From Arthrobacter sp. AZCC_0090 (GTDB lineage Bacteria; Actinomycetota; Actinomycetes; Actinomycetales; Micrococcaceae): 64,000 nt of DNA. The position numbers were made by a program, and so were the translations under genes. The notes under the pieces were generated by a model. That model was not told the DNA's origin. It was given only the letters and a program-made list of their open reading frames with translations, and ran no database searches. Below are positions 24,838 to 34,011 of the stretch, piece by piece. The stretch spans positions 1 to 64,000 of the forward strand of contig NZ_JACHEE010000014.1 of NCBI RefSeq assembly GCF_014207375.1, read 5' to 3'. Position 1 is the first letter of the stretch. Each line of letters opens with the position of its first letter.

Positions 24838-27800
24838 GTGACTGTTACTACTGCTCTTTACCGCAGATATCGCCCGGATTCTTTTGCGGACGTTATCGGG
24901 CAGGAACACGTCACCGAGCCGCTCATGACGGCCCTGCGCAAAAACCGCGTCAACCACGCCTACCTCTTCTCCGGTCCCCGCGGCTGCGGAAAGACCACGT
25001 CTGCCCGCATCTTGGCCCGCTGCCTCAACTGCGCCGAAGGCCCCACTGACACACCTTGCGGCAAATGCAACAGCTGCGTTGAGTTGGCCCGTGGCGGCTC
25101 CGGATCCCTTGATGTCATCGAGATCGACGCCGCTAGCCACGGTGGCGTGGACGATGCCCGTGATCTCCGCGAGCGCGCCACCTTCGCCCCGGTCCGGGAC
25201 CGCTACAAGATCTTCATTATTGACGAAGCCCACATGGTCACCTCTGCTGGCTTCAATGCGCTCCTGAAGATCGTCGAAGAACCGCCGGAACACATCAAGT
25301 TCATCTTTGCCACCACGGAGCCGGACAAGGTCATTGGCACCATCCGCTCCCGCACGCACCACTACCCTTTCCGGCTGGTGCCGCCCGAGCCCCTGATGCA
25401 ATACCTAGAGCTTCTCTGCCAGCAGGAAAAGGTCCCTGTGGCTCCGGGCGTGCTCTCGCTCGTCATCCGCGCTGGCGGCGGCTCCGTGCGAGACTCCCTT
25501 TCCGTACTTGACCAGCTCATGGCCGGCGCCGGACCCAACGGCCTGGACTACGAGCTCGCCGTCGCGCTGCTCGGATACACGCACGCTTCGCTGCTCGACG
25601 ACGTCGTCGAGGCAATCGCCGCGTCCGATTCCGCCACCGTCTTCCGCGCCGTGGACCGGGTCATCCAAACAGGGCACGATCCCCGCCGCTTCGTCGAGGA
25701 CCTGCTGGAGCGATTCCGCGACCTCATCATCGTCCAGGCCATGCCGGAGAGCGCCCAAGCCATCCTCCGCGGCATGCCGGCGGACCAGATCGCCCGCATG
25801 CGCAGCCAAGCCAACAATCTCGGTGCCGCTGAGCTCTCCCGTGCCGCCGATGTCACCAATACCGCACTCACTGAAATGACGGGCGCCACCTCGCCCCGGC
25901 TGCATCTGGAACTGCTCTGTGCCAGGATTCTGCTGCCCAGTTCCGAGCAGACCGAACGCGGCATCGCGGCCCGGATCGATCGCGTCGAACGCCGCCTCAA
26001 TTACGGCGGAGCGCTTGCCCCGGCGGAAGCCCAAGGTTCGTCTGCCGTTTCCGCGGTTCCCCCCGCAGCCGTGGCCCCGACTGCCCGCCCCGCGGAACAG
26101 CCAGTGGAACGCCCGACGGCGGCTCCCAGTACCGCTTCCGCCTCACCAGTGTCCGGTGTGCCTGCGGTCGCACAGGCTCCGGTTTCCGACGCCCCGCCGT
26201 TATCTGGCACCTCATTCATGTCTGAAACCCCGTCCGTTTCTGAAACCCCGCCCGGCTCTGAAACCCCGTCCAGAGGCCAGTTGACACCGCCTCGTGTGTC
26301 TACCAATGACTGGCCCGTGGATGAGGCCCGGCCACCGGCCAGCCGTCCCGGAGCCGAACCCGCCACCCATTCGCCAGCGTCCGCCGCGGTTCCTGAAGAG
26401 CAGGCAGCTGCCCAGGCTCTCGCAGCAACCCCGGCATCCGCGCCAGCCCAAGCTCCCGCACAACCGCCGGCGCCCGCACAACCGCCGGTGTCCGCACAGC
26501 AATCTCGGTCCGCTGCCGGTGGTGCCGACGTCGAGGTCATCCGTCGCGCTTGGCCAGAGATTCTCCAGACGCTGACCAAGATCAAGCGCAGCAGCTGGGC
26601 TTTGGTCGGAGCCAACGCGCAGGTGGCGCAATTCGATGGCCAACTTCTGACTCTGGCGTTCAGCACTGACGGCCTTGCCAGCGCCTTTAGCCGGGCGGAC
26701 CATGCCGAGAACCTTCGCCAAGCCATCCACAAGACGATCGGCATCGACTGCCAAATCACGTCGGTCGTCGGCGGCAACAGCTCAGGTAGCTCTGAGCCAA
26801 ACCCAAAAGCACCGGCTGAACCGGCGTCCCCTCAAAACGGGAACGCCCCTCCAACAGTGTCGTCTGCGGTAGACAGCGCCTGGGGACTTGCCCCTGCGGC
26901 ACAAATCACCGCTGCCGCCCCTGAAACAGCCGCGGTTGACGCGGCACCGGGCCTGGCGCCCGCACCGGCCCCGGCAGAGCAGGCACCACCGGCACCGGAA
27001 ACGTCGGCGCAGGCTCCTTCGGCCATTGGCAGGGAGTTCGAACAGGTCCAGGGGTCAGCTCCTGCTCAAGCGCCAGACGTAGCTTCGGCCAACCAACCCG
27101 TTTCCGCCGCACAGGGCCCGGCCGCGGTGGCAGCCATGGCGTCGGCCGCAGCGACCGCGCTGGCTTCGGCAACAGCGGCACCCGCGGCCCCAAGCACCGA
27201 CCCGGGCGCGGACTACTCGTATTCGGACGATGACTGGGGTCCCCCGCGGGACGAAGACGCTCCCCCGCTCGACGAAGAGCCGCCCATGGATTGGGTGCCG
27301 TCGGCTCCCCCGGGCTTCGCCGCGGTGCCTGCGGGGACCGCCACGCCGCAAGCTGCCGCGCCCCAAGCCGCTGCTCCGCAGGACGCCGCGTCGCCAGCCG
27401 CGGCATCCGGGCTGAACGGCTCAACCGCCGGTAGCCCTGCCCCAACGAGCAAGGACTCGTCCAAAGCAACTCAGGAGAAGAAGTCCAAGGTCCTGGAAGA
27501 TCCCTGGTCCAAGGCCGTCGAGCACGCGCCCGGGTCATGGGTGGTCGGCACCGAAACCAACGTGGGTTCCGCGGATACAGGCAGTTCTGCCGGCCCTGAA
27601 CGGCAAACCCCTTCATCCGGGGCAGCAACCGCAGGTCCCGTCTATGAGCCCGCCGCCGCGCAGATTCCGAGCCAGCCGCAGGCTTCGGCACCGGCCCTGG
27701 CGCCAGCGGCCGATTGGTCAACGACTTGGTCGGCACCACAGCCCACCGGCCCCAGCGCGGGCGCACCGCAAGCAGGTGCGTCGCAAGCGGGCGCACCGAC

Positions 27801-28149
27801 GGCGGCCGCGACGTCCGGCGTCGAAACCGCGCGTTCGTCCGTAGCACTCGGACAGTCCACGGCTCAGGCTCCAGCCACTGCCCACACGCCAACATCATCA
27901 CCTTCGGGAACCGGGAAGCAGAGCCTCTACCAGCGGCTTTCGAACAGCCCGGAAGCCATGGCTGGGCGCGAGAAGGCACCGGCACGGGCTGCTGCCGCCC
28001 CCGGCGTCGTGGTGGAGGATATCCCGAGTGCCGACGACGAGACGATCGAGGAGTCGGGAGTCTTTGGGCGCGCCGCCGTCGAGCGTATTCTGGGCGGGAA
28101 GCTACTGGAAGAAAGGTCGCTGGACGGCACTCCCCTGATGCGCCGCTAA
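24838..28149 (+). CDS. dnaX: DNA polymerase III subunit gamma/tau
   Basis: An 1,103-residue clamp-loader ATPase starting at GTG (MTVTTALYRRYRPDSFADVIGQ). Walker A is GPRGCGKTT, a zinc motif CLNCAEGP..CGKCNSC follows, then the Walker B/DEAH region IIDEAHMV, all within the first 370 residues. About residues 395-560 and 660-1040 are low-complexity Ala/Pro/Gln-rich linkers flanking a small folded tau domain near 565-640. The length greatly exceeds the family average because of these linkers. It is followed by recR in the usual order. Confidence 0.97.
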   Translation: MTVTTALYRRYRPDSFADVIGQEHVTEPLMTALRKNRVNHAYLFSGPRGCGKTTSARILARCLNCAEGPTDTPCGKCNSCVELARGGSGSLDVIEIDAASHGGVDDARDLRERATFAPVRDRYKIFIIDEAHMVTSAGFNALLKIVEEPPEHIKFIFATTEPDKVIGTIRSRTHHYPFRLVPPEPLMQYLELLCQQEKVPVAPGVLSLVIRAGGGSVRDSLSVLDQLMAGAGPNGLDYELAVALLGYTHASLLDDVVEAIAASDSATVFRAVDRVIQTGHDPRRFVEDLLERFRDLIIVQAMPESAQAILRGMPADQIARMRSQANNLGAAELSRAADVTNTALTEMTGATSPRLHLELLCARILLPSSEQTERGIAARIDRVERRLNYGGALAPAEAQGSSAVSAVPPAAVAPTARPAEQPVERPTAAPSTASASPVSGVPAVAQAPVSDAPPLSGTSFMSETPSVSETPPGSETPSRGQLTPPRVSTNDWPVDEARPPASRPGAEPATHSPASAAVPEEQAAAQALAATPASAPAQAPAQPPAPAQPPVSAQQSRSAAGGADVEVIRRAWPEILQTLTKIKRSSWALVGANAQVAQFDGQLLTLAFSTDGLASAFSRADHAENLRQAIHKTIGIDCQITSVVGGNSSGSSEPNPKAPAEPASPQNGNAPPTVSSAVDSAWGLAPAAQITAAAPETAAVDAAPGLAPAPAPAEQAPPAPETSAQAPSAIGREFEQVQGSAPAQAPDVASANQPVSAAQGPAAVAAMASAAATALASATAAPAAPSTDPGADYSYSDDDWGPPRDEDAPPLDEEPPMDWVPSAPPGFAAVPAGTATPQAAAPQAAAPQDAASPAAASGLNGSTAGSPAPTSKDSSKATQEKKSKVLEDPWSKAVEHAPGSWVVGTETNVGSADTGSSAGPERQTPSSGAATAGPVYEPAAAQIPSQPQASAPALAPAADWSTTWSAPQPTGPSAGAPQAGASQAGAPTAAATSGVETARSSVALGQSTAQAPATAHTPTSSPSGTGKQSLYQRLSNSPEAMAGREKAPARAAAAPGVVVEDIPSADDETIEESGVFGRAAVERILGGKLLEERSLDGTPLMRR

Positions 28150-28306
28150 CAGCCGGAACCCAACAACATCTTGCGTTAATCGCACGGTGTCCAAGGGGGA
28201 AACCCACGGAACACCATGCGAGCTCTCCGGCATCTCGTCAAGATGCCACCAAACCGCAACGCCTCGGAACAACAACAGGCGCCTGCATAGAACGAACGAG
28301 GACATT

Positions 28307-28906
28307 GTGTACGAAGGCGCAGTACAAGAGCTGATCGACGAGCTCGGCCGGCTCCCCGGCGTCGGGCCCAAATCGGCGCAGCGTCTTGCCTTCCACATCC
28401 TTGAGGCCGATCCCGAGGACATGAAGCGGCTGGTCGCGGCCATCACCACAGTCAAGGAACGCGTGAAGTTCTGCACTGTCTGCGGCAATGTCACCGAGCA
28501 AGAGCTGTGCAACATCTGCCGCGATCCGCGCCGCGACCCCTCAGTGATCTGCGTGGTCGAAGAGTCCAAGGACGTCCTGGCCGTCGAACGGACCAGGTCC
28601 TTCCGCGGCCGCTATCACGTGCTGGGCGGAGCCATCAATCCGATCGCCGGCATCGGGCCCGAACAATTGCGCATCCGTGAACTCCTTACGCGGCTCAACG
28701 ATGGCGCTATCCAGGAAATCATCATCGCGACCGACCCCAACCTTGAAGGCGAAGCGACGGCCACCTACTTGGCCCGAATGTTGAAGTCGATCGGCATCAC
28801 CGTCACCAGGCTCGCCTCCGGCCTCCCGGTGGGCGGAGATCTGGAATATGCGGACGAAGTCACCCTCGGAAGGGCCTTCGAGGGCCGCCGCAACGCGCTC
28901 ATGTAA
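28307..28906 (+). CDS. recR: Recombination mediator protein RecR
   Basis: A 199-residue protein, the standard RecR length, starting at GTG (VYEGAVQELIDELGRLPGVGPKSAQR). It shows the helix-hairpin-helix region, a C4 zinc finger (CTVCGNVTEQELCNICRD, residues about 54-71) and a Toprim domain (VCVVEESKDVLAVE). It acts with RecF/RecO in loading RecA at gaps. It lies 157 bp after dnaX. An upstream GTG at 28187 gives an unrelated N-terminal extension and is rejected. Confidence 0.97.
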   Translation: MYEGAVQELIDELGRLPGVGPKSAQRLAFHILEADPEDMKRLVAAITTVKERVKFCTVCGNVTEQELCNICRDPRRDPSVICVVEESKDVLAVERTRSFRGRYHVLGGAINPIAGIGPEQLRIRELLTRLNDGAIQEIIIATDPNLEGEATATYLARMLKSIGITVTRLASGLPVGGDLEYADEVTLGRAFEGRRNALM

Positions 28907-28945
28907 CCAATGCCCGGTCCGCCGAGGGACCCAGGCCACTCGGCC

Positions 28946-30136
28946 TTAAGCGATCCGGGTGCCTCGGGGCAATCGGCCTGCCGGAGTCCGCAATGAACGC
29001 CAGCCGAGCCACATGAGCAACCCCGTCAGCACCAGCTGCAGGCCAAGCCCCAACGGCCACAGGGGCGTCGTCTGCTTGAGGTACTGCGGCTGGGGCACTC
29101 CGTTGGCGCACAGATAGGTGTGGTCCGGGCCAGCTAGCGCGGACCTGGCACCCTGGCTGATGCTTTCGATCATGCCGGCCGAGTAGAACGCACTTCCACT
29201 GCGGTCTGGGTACGGAATGGCGTCGGCCACCACCACATAGGGGTTCAAAGCGAGCATCCAGGCCACGCGTTCGGTCCGGAGTGCTGGGTGCTCAACCAAG
29301 GGACCCCCGCAGGTGTACCCCGGTTGGACGGGTTCGGTCGGCTGCCCTTGTTGGTTTGGCTGCGCGGGAGCATACAAGACGGAGCGTGCTTGCGGCGTGT
29401 TGGCCAACACCGTGCCCTGCGCAAGTTGCGATCCCAGCCCGAAGGAGATCAGGGAGCCGACCACAAGCGCGGCAACTGCCAGGTAAGTCACCACGATCGA
29501 GAACAACGGCCGACCCGCAAGTGCCGAAATTCCCACCCCGATCCCGCAGACAACGGCTAGTTCCACCGCCAGCATCACCAAGGAAACCACCACATGCCCT
29601 ACGGTCAGCCCGCCCTGGAACATTCCGAAAACCAGGAACGGTGCGCTGGTGGCCAGGAAGGCGAGCGCTGCCAGCCAGCCCGCGCAGAACTTGCCCCACA
29701 GGATCTGGCCCGGTGTCAGCAAGGTGATCTGCAGGATGGCGAGGGTGCCCCCGGCACGGTCTCCGTCGATGGCATGGGCGGACAGCGCGGGCGCCACAAG
29801 CAGGGCAAACAGGAGCACAAAAGCGAGCACCACTTCGAAGATCATGGACCCCGCCCCGTCCTGCGGGGACATAGCCGTGACGGAACGCCGTGCTTCCATG
29901 GTCGCGTTCCAGGCGAGCCAGGTCAGCCAGGTTACTACGGCGATGACCACGAACCAGATGCCCAACATGATGTACCAGCCGCGGGAACGCAGCCGTTGCT
30001 TCATCTCCAGGACCACAACGTCGCGGATCCCGCGAAGATAGCCGACGACGGCGTTCCAACCGCCCGTAGTTCCTCGCGGTCCCGCTGGACTTCCTTGCGG
30101 TCCCGGACTGGGCACGGCTTCTGTCACGTTGCTCAT
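28946..30136 (-). CDS. ABC-2-type transporter permease
   Basis: A 396-residue integral membrane protein with a Pro/Gly-rich N-tail, then GIRDVVVLEMKQRLRSRGWYIMLG leading into the first helix, and about five more helices. This is the ABC-2 permease layout, with a long extracellular loop near residues 245-335 containing Cys. It is coupled to the ATPase gene upstream by a 4-bp overlap. Substrate unknown; exporters of this group move lipids, drugs or peptides. Confidence 0.9.
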   Translation of the reverse strand: MSNVTEAVPSPGPQGSPAGPRGTTGGWNAVVGYLRGIRDVVVLEMKQRLRSRGWYIMLGIWFVVIAVVTWLTWLAWNATMEARRSVTAMSPQDGAGSMIFEVVLAFVLLFALLVAPALSAHAIDGDRAGGTLAILQITLLTPGQILWGKFCAGWLAALAFLATSAPFLVFGMFQGGLTVGHVVVSLVMLAVELAVVCGIGVGISALAGRPLFSIVVTYLAVAALVVGSLISFGLGSQLAQGTVLANTPQARSVLYAPAQPNQQGQPTEPVQPGYTCGGPLVEHPALRTERVAWMLALNPYVVVADAIPYPDRSGSAFYSAGMIESISQGARSALAGPDHTYLCANGVPQPQYLKQTTPLWPLGLGLQLVLTGLLMWLGWRSLRTPAGRLPRGTRIA

Positions 30137-31089
30137 CGCCTCTCCGTTTCCAAGTTCATGTAGGTCTCTTCGAGGGCGCCCGCAGCCGGGGCGAAGGAAA
30201 CTACCCCGATGCCCGCCGTGACGAGTTCCCGGAGGAGGGCGGCAGCGCCGTCGTCGTGCGTCAACAGCAAGGTGACCGACGGACGGAGGCCTGCCTCCAC
30301 GCGATATTCCAGGCCCAGTTCTCCAAGCTTTACCGCGAGTGCCTGGTTGTCGAGGGCCGTGATCGCGTAGCGGCGGCCTTGCCGAGCCGCCTCCTCGAGG
30401 GTCTGCTGTTTCACGGTGCGGCCTTGGTTGACGAACACCGCACCGTCCGCGATTTCATCGAGCTCACTCAGGACGTGGGAGGAAACTACCACGGCTTTAC
30501 CGGCTCCCGCGAGGCTGCGCAGCAGGTTCCGAAGCTCCACCCTGGATCCCGGATCAAGGCCGGAAGCTGGCTCGTCGAGCAGGAGCACGGAGGGATCGTG
30601 GATGAGGGCCCGGGCCAAGCTCAGCCGCTGCTGTTGACCCCGGGAAAGAACCCGTGCGGGCTGGTCGGCAAGCGCATCCAAGCGGACGAGTTCGAGCAGT
30701 TCGTCAACACGCTGGCCAATACCAGCTTGGGGCAGACGGTAGAAATGTGCCATCTGGACCAGGATTTCCCGCGCAGTCAAGGACTCCCATACCCCCAGGG
30801 TGTCTGGCATCCAGCCGATCCGAAGCCGCACGGCGGCACTGTCCCGGAGTGGATCCAGGCCATCGATCCGGATGGTCCCGGAGTCGGGCCGGAGAAGTGA
30901 GGCCAGCATGAGTAGGAGCGTCGTCTTGCCGGCTCCGTTGGGACCGATGAGTGCCGTGACCTTCCCTGCCGGCGCGTGGAAATCAATGTGTTCCACTGCA
31001 TGGACCGTACCGAAGCGGCGTGAGACGCCTTCCGCGGATACGCCGAGGGCACCACCGCCCGGGACGTTTGAACTTTCAGCTATGGACAT
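30133..31089 (-). CDS. ABC-2-type transporter ATP-binding protein
   Basis: A 318-residue ATPase of the CcmA/DrrA-like exporter group: Walker A GPNGAGKTT, signature LSRGQQQRL, Walker B VLLLDEPASGLD, and a C-terminal extension of about 90 residues. It overlaps the permease gene by 4 bp. The pair sits on the minus strand between recR and lysC, which are otherwise neighbours in many actinobacteria, so it looks inserted into a core block (inference). Confidence 0.93.
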   Translation of the reverse strand: MSIAESSNVPGGGALGVSAEGVSRRFGTVHAVEHIDFHAPAGKVTALIGPNGAGKTTLLLMLASLLRPDSGTIRIDGLDPLRDSAAVRLRIGWMPDTLGVWESLTAREILVQMAHFYRLPQAGIGQRVDELLELVRLDALADQPARVLSRGQQQRLSLARALIHDPSVLLLDEPASGLDPGSRVELRNLLRSLAGAGKAVVVSSHVLSELDEIADGAVFVNQGRTVKQQTLEEAARQGRRYAITALDNQALAVKLGELGLEYRVEAGLRPSVTLLLTHDDGAAALLRELVTAGIGVVSFAPAAGALEETYMNLETERR

Positions 31090-31341
31090 GCTCTACTCAC
31101 CTGTTTCCCCCAAACAGACCAAGTACGCTGACTTCCTGCGAGCCCACATGCCCTCAGGCCTGCGTATTTCTTGATCGTACGCCACGCGGAAACGGCCGAA
31201 CATCCACCCCAAGGCCGAGATTTGGTCACAATTCCCCTGCCCGCGGCACCCGGCGATAAACTGGCCAAATAAGCTACGTAGCCGTGCCGTTATCTGGCCA
31301 AGCAACGTATGATCCCCAATTGATGCAGTGAGGGTGCGCGC

Positions 31342-32688
31342 ATGAGTTTGCCCACTACCGATGTGAAAACCGAAGACCTGTCCGCTCAGACTGCCATCAC
31401 AAAGCAGTTGATCGTGCAGAAGTTCGGTGGCTCCTCGGTGTCCGACGCCGAAGGCATCAAGCGTGTTGCCCGCCGCGTGGTTGACGCGCAAAAGGCCGGC
31501 AACGAGGTTGTTGTGGTGGTTTCGGCCATGGGAGACACCACGGACGAGCTCCTTGACCTCGCCGCCCAGGTCACCGATTCGGCTCCCGCCCGCGAAATGG
31601 ACATGCTCCTCTCCGCAGGCGAGCGCATCTCCATGGCCCTGCTCGCCATGGCGATCAACAAGTTCGGCGCCTCCGCGCAGTCGTTCACGGGCTCGCAGGC
31701 CGGCATGATCACGGACGGTATCCACGGCAAGGCCCGCATTATCGACGTCGATCCCCACCGTATCCGCACTGCCCTGGACAAGGGACACATCGCTATCGTT
31801 GCCGGTTTCCAGGGCATGAGCCACAGCACCAAGGAGATCACCACCCTTGGCCGCGGCGGATCCGACACCACTGCGGTGGCTCTCGCAGCTGCGCTTGAAG
31901 CCGACGTCTGCGAGATCTACACAGACGTCGACGGTATCTATACAGCCGACCCGCGAGTGGTCTCCACCGCCCAAAAGATCGACCGTATCTCCAGCGAGGA
32001 AATGCTGGAATTGGCAGCGTCTGGTGCCAAGATCCTGCACTTGCGTTGCGTGGAGTACGCCCGCCGCTTTGGCGTACCCCTGCACGTCCGTTCCTCATTC
32101 AGCCAGAACGAAGGCACCTGGGTCCTGCCCAGCGCCGATGACAAGATCACGATTCAAGAGGGAGTTGCCTTGGAGCAGCCAATCATCTCCGGCGTTGCAC
32201 ACGACCGTTCAGAAGCCAAGGTCACCGTAGTGGGCGTCCCGGATATCCCCGGCAAGGCCGCCGCGATTTTCCAGGTCATCGCCAAGGCACACTCGAACAT
32301 CGACATGATTGTTCAGAACGTGTCCACTCACGGCACCGGCCGCACGGACATTTCCTTCACGCTGCCCATCGTGGAAGGCGCGGTCGCCCTCACCGCACTC
32401 CGTGCGGCGCAGCCGGAAATCGGCTTCGAAAGCATCGAATACAACGAAAACGTCGGCAAGCTCTCCCTGATCGGCGCCGGCATGCGTTCGCACCCGGGCG
32501 TCTCCGCCACGTTCTTCAAGGCGCTTTCGGACGCGGGCATCAACATCAACATGATCTCCACTTCGGAAATCCGCATCTCCGTGGTCACGCATGCTGATCT
32601 GCTGGATGACGCCGTGCGGGCCATCCACAAAGCCTTCGAGCTCGACGGCGAAGCCGAGGCTACCGTCTACGGCGGCACCGGCCGCTAG
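31342..32688 (+). CDS. lysC: Aspartate kinase
   Basis: A 448-residue aspartokinase, the first enzyme of the lysine/threonine/methionine pathway. The kinase domain begins at about residue 20 with IVQKFGGSSVSD and includes TTLGRGGSDTTA; two ACT domains near 290-440 (GVPDIPGKAAAIFQVIA and GAGMRSHPGVSATFF) provide feedback control. The N-terminus is about 20 residues longer than usual (MSLPTTDVKTEDLSAQTAIT). No asd gene follows; a strong terminator ends the unit. Confidence 0.96.
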   Translation: MSLPTTDVKTEDLSAQTAITKQLIVQKFGGSSVSDAEGIKRVARRVVDAQKAGNEVVVVVSAMGDTTDELLDLAAQVTDSAPAREMDMLLSAGERISMALLAMAINKFGASAQSFTGSQAGMITDGIHGKARIIDVDPHRIRTALDKGHIAIVAGFQGMSHSTKEITTLGRGGSDTTAVALAAALEADVCEIYTDVDGIYTADPRVVSTAQKIDRISSEEMLELAASGAKILHLRCVEYARRFGVPLHVRSSFSQNEGTWVLPSADDKITIQEGVALEQPIISGVAHDRSEAKVTVVGVPDIPGKAAAIFQVIAKAHSNIDMIVQNVSTHGTGRTDISFTLPIVEGAVALTALRAAQPEIGFESIEYNENVGKLSLIGAGMRSHPGVSATFFKALSDAGININMISTSEIRISVVTHADLLDDAVRAIHKAFELDGEAEATVYGGTGR

Positions 32689-32741
32689 CCGAACGCCGCC
32701 GTTAGGCACCCGCCGTCGGGATCTGGATTGCTTAAAACGTG

Positions 32742-32776
32742 AAAGAACCGGGGCTCACGCTCCGGTTCTTTTTCTT
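32742..32776 (+). terminator. Rho-independent terminator of lysC
   Basis: AAAGAACCGG and CCGGTTCTTT form a 10-bp stem with a GCTCACGCT loop, followed by a T-rich run (TTTCTTT). It begins 54 bp after the lysC stop. Confidence 0.9.
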
Positions 32777-32805
32777 TCCTGCGGCTTTCGAGCCGCAACG
32801 AGGCC

Positions 32806-33018
32806 TCAGGCGTCTTCCTTGCGGACTCCGTAGTGGTGGCCTTCGTCATCTGTTTCGACGACGAAATGCCCCAGGTCTTGCTCCGACGCCTTTTCGAAGT
32901 CGTCATGCTTGTGGACTACGGGCGTATCAATGTCGCCCCGGGTCGCCGGGCCGAACCAGAAACGCAGTCGATCGGTCACCTTCATAAAGCTATCGAGTGC
33001 ATGTCCCACAATTCCCAC
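32806..33018 (-). CDS. Small hypothetical protein (70 aa)
   Basis: The frame encodes a 70-residue, mildly acidic soluble protein rich in Asp, Glu and His (PVVHKHDDFEKASEQDLGHFVVETDDEGHHYGVRKEDA). It lies between the lysC terminator and another small minus-strand gene and has sensible codon usage. I do not recognise a family. The start at 33018 has a purine-rich stretch (GGAGGTGGG) upstream, which supports translation. Confidence 0.65.
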   Translation of the reverse strand: MGIVGHALDSFMKVTDRLRFWFGPATRGDIDTPVVHKHDDFEKASEQDLGHFVVETDDEGHHYGVRKEDA

Positions 33019-33116
33019 CTCCTTCCCCGCTGCGAGGTCCAGCCGTACGGTTGGAGCTGAGTGGTTCCAGTGAGGCCAATTTTACGCCCGGAACCCGTAA
33101 AAGGCCCGGGCGGAGG

Positions 33117-33341
33117 TCAGCGGAGGGACTTGTCGTCGGGGTTCTTGGGGACTACGTAGGTGCTGCCGTCGGGCCTGCGGATGGTCTCCCATTGCTGCGC
33201 TTCGGCCTGGCGCCGGATGAGGAGGAGCCGGTTCTCCTCGGTCATTTCGTGGTCCAGGGAACTGCTGTGCGCCGGCCCGAAAATGATCCGCAGCTTGCCC
33301 GTTGCACGCATGAATTTCTGGGTCATGGTCTCTTTGGCCAC
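33117..33341 (-). CDS. Small hypothetical protein (74 aa)
   Basis: A 74-residue basic protein starting at GTG (VAKETMTQKFMRATGK), with an ATG five codons later as an alternative. The C-terminal RRPDGSTYVVPKNPD is reminiscent of small conserved actinobacterial proteins, but no function can be named. It is divergent from the OhrR-like regulator, and a 16-bp palindrome lies 49 bp upstream of its start, so it may share that control. Confidence 0.65.
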   Translation of the reverse strand: MAKETMTQKFMRATGKLRIIFGPAHSSSLDHEMTEENRLLLIRRQAEAQQWETIRRPDGSTYVVPKNPDDKSLR

Positions 33342-33389
33342 CTGGTCTACCCTCTCTCAAAGGATGTTGTGACTTAAGAGTACACTAAC

Positions 33390-33405
33390 AATTAGTGCAC
33401 TAATT
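33390..33405. promoter_or_regulatory. Perfect palindrome, likely operator of the OhrR/MarR-like gene
   Basis: AATTAGTGCACTAATT is a perfect 16-bp palindrome in an AT-rich island, 88 bp before the regulator start. Length, symmetry and position between divergent genes match MarR/OhrR-family operators. Confidence 0.75.
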
Positions 33406-33492
33406 ATTAGAAGAGAACGGCCACGTCCCCGGTCGCCGGCCGGTCCGGACACCCAGAACAGAAACAACGCCCGACACAGAATGGAGCAAGCC

Positions 33493-33987
33493 ATGGTTGC
33501 CGCCGGCACACCCGTTGCCCCCGAAACCGCCACGCCGCCCGACGATGACCTGTTGCTGGAGCGTCAATTGTGCTTTGCCCTGACGGTGGCATCGCGAAGC
33601 GTGGTGGGCGTCTACAAGCCGGTGCTCGAAAAGATGGGTCTGACCCATCCGCAATACCTCGTGATGCTGGCTCTGTGGGAACGCAGTCCACGTACGCTCA
33701 AGGACATCAGCGAGGCACTCCTGCACGAGCCGGCCACCCTCTCCCCCCTCCTGCGCCGGCTTGAGGAAGCAGGCTTCGTGACCCGCAACCGCATCCACGG
33801 AAACGAGCGCGCCCTCGCCATCACCCTGACTGAAGCCGGGTCCGCCCTCAGGCAGCAGGCAACCGCAGTGCCGGGAACCATTATGGAGCGGCTCCACCTC
33901 ACGCGGGCCGAAGTAGCGGAACTGCACCGGGCCATGACCGGGCTCATCGCGGCCACTCAACTCCCCGGAGCGTCCGCCGGGCGATAA
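33493..33987 (+). CDS. MarR-family regulator, OhrR-like with redox Cys
   Basis: About 164 residues from the ATG at 33493, which has GGAG six bases upstream; the ATG at 33481 lacks such a site. The N-terminal LLLERQLCFALTVASR places a Cys exactly as in OhrR peroxide sensors, followed by GLTHPQYLVMLALWE and winged-helix EALLHEPATLSPLLRRLEEAGFV. OhrR senses organic hydroperoxides through that Cys. No ohr gene is adjacent; the next gene, 24 bp on, is an SSI-like lipoprotein, an unexpected partner. Confidence 0.9.
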   Translation: MVAAGTPVAPETATPPDDDLLLERQLCFALTVASRSVVGVYKPVLEKMGLTHPQYLVMLALWERSPRTLKDISEALLHEPATLSPLLRRLEEAGFVTRNRIHGNERALAITLTEAGSALRQQATAVPGTIMERLHLTRAEVAELHRAMTGLIAATQLPGASAGR

Positions 33988-34011
33988 ACTGGCAGGAACC
34001 AAGGAGATCCC

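Noticed and set aside
26906..28207. A 433-codon minus-strand frame
   Set aside because: Antisense to the low-complexity part of dnaX; the Arg/Pro-rich product reflects the repetitive codons opposite.
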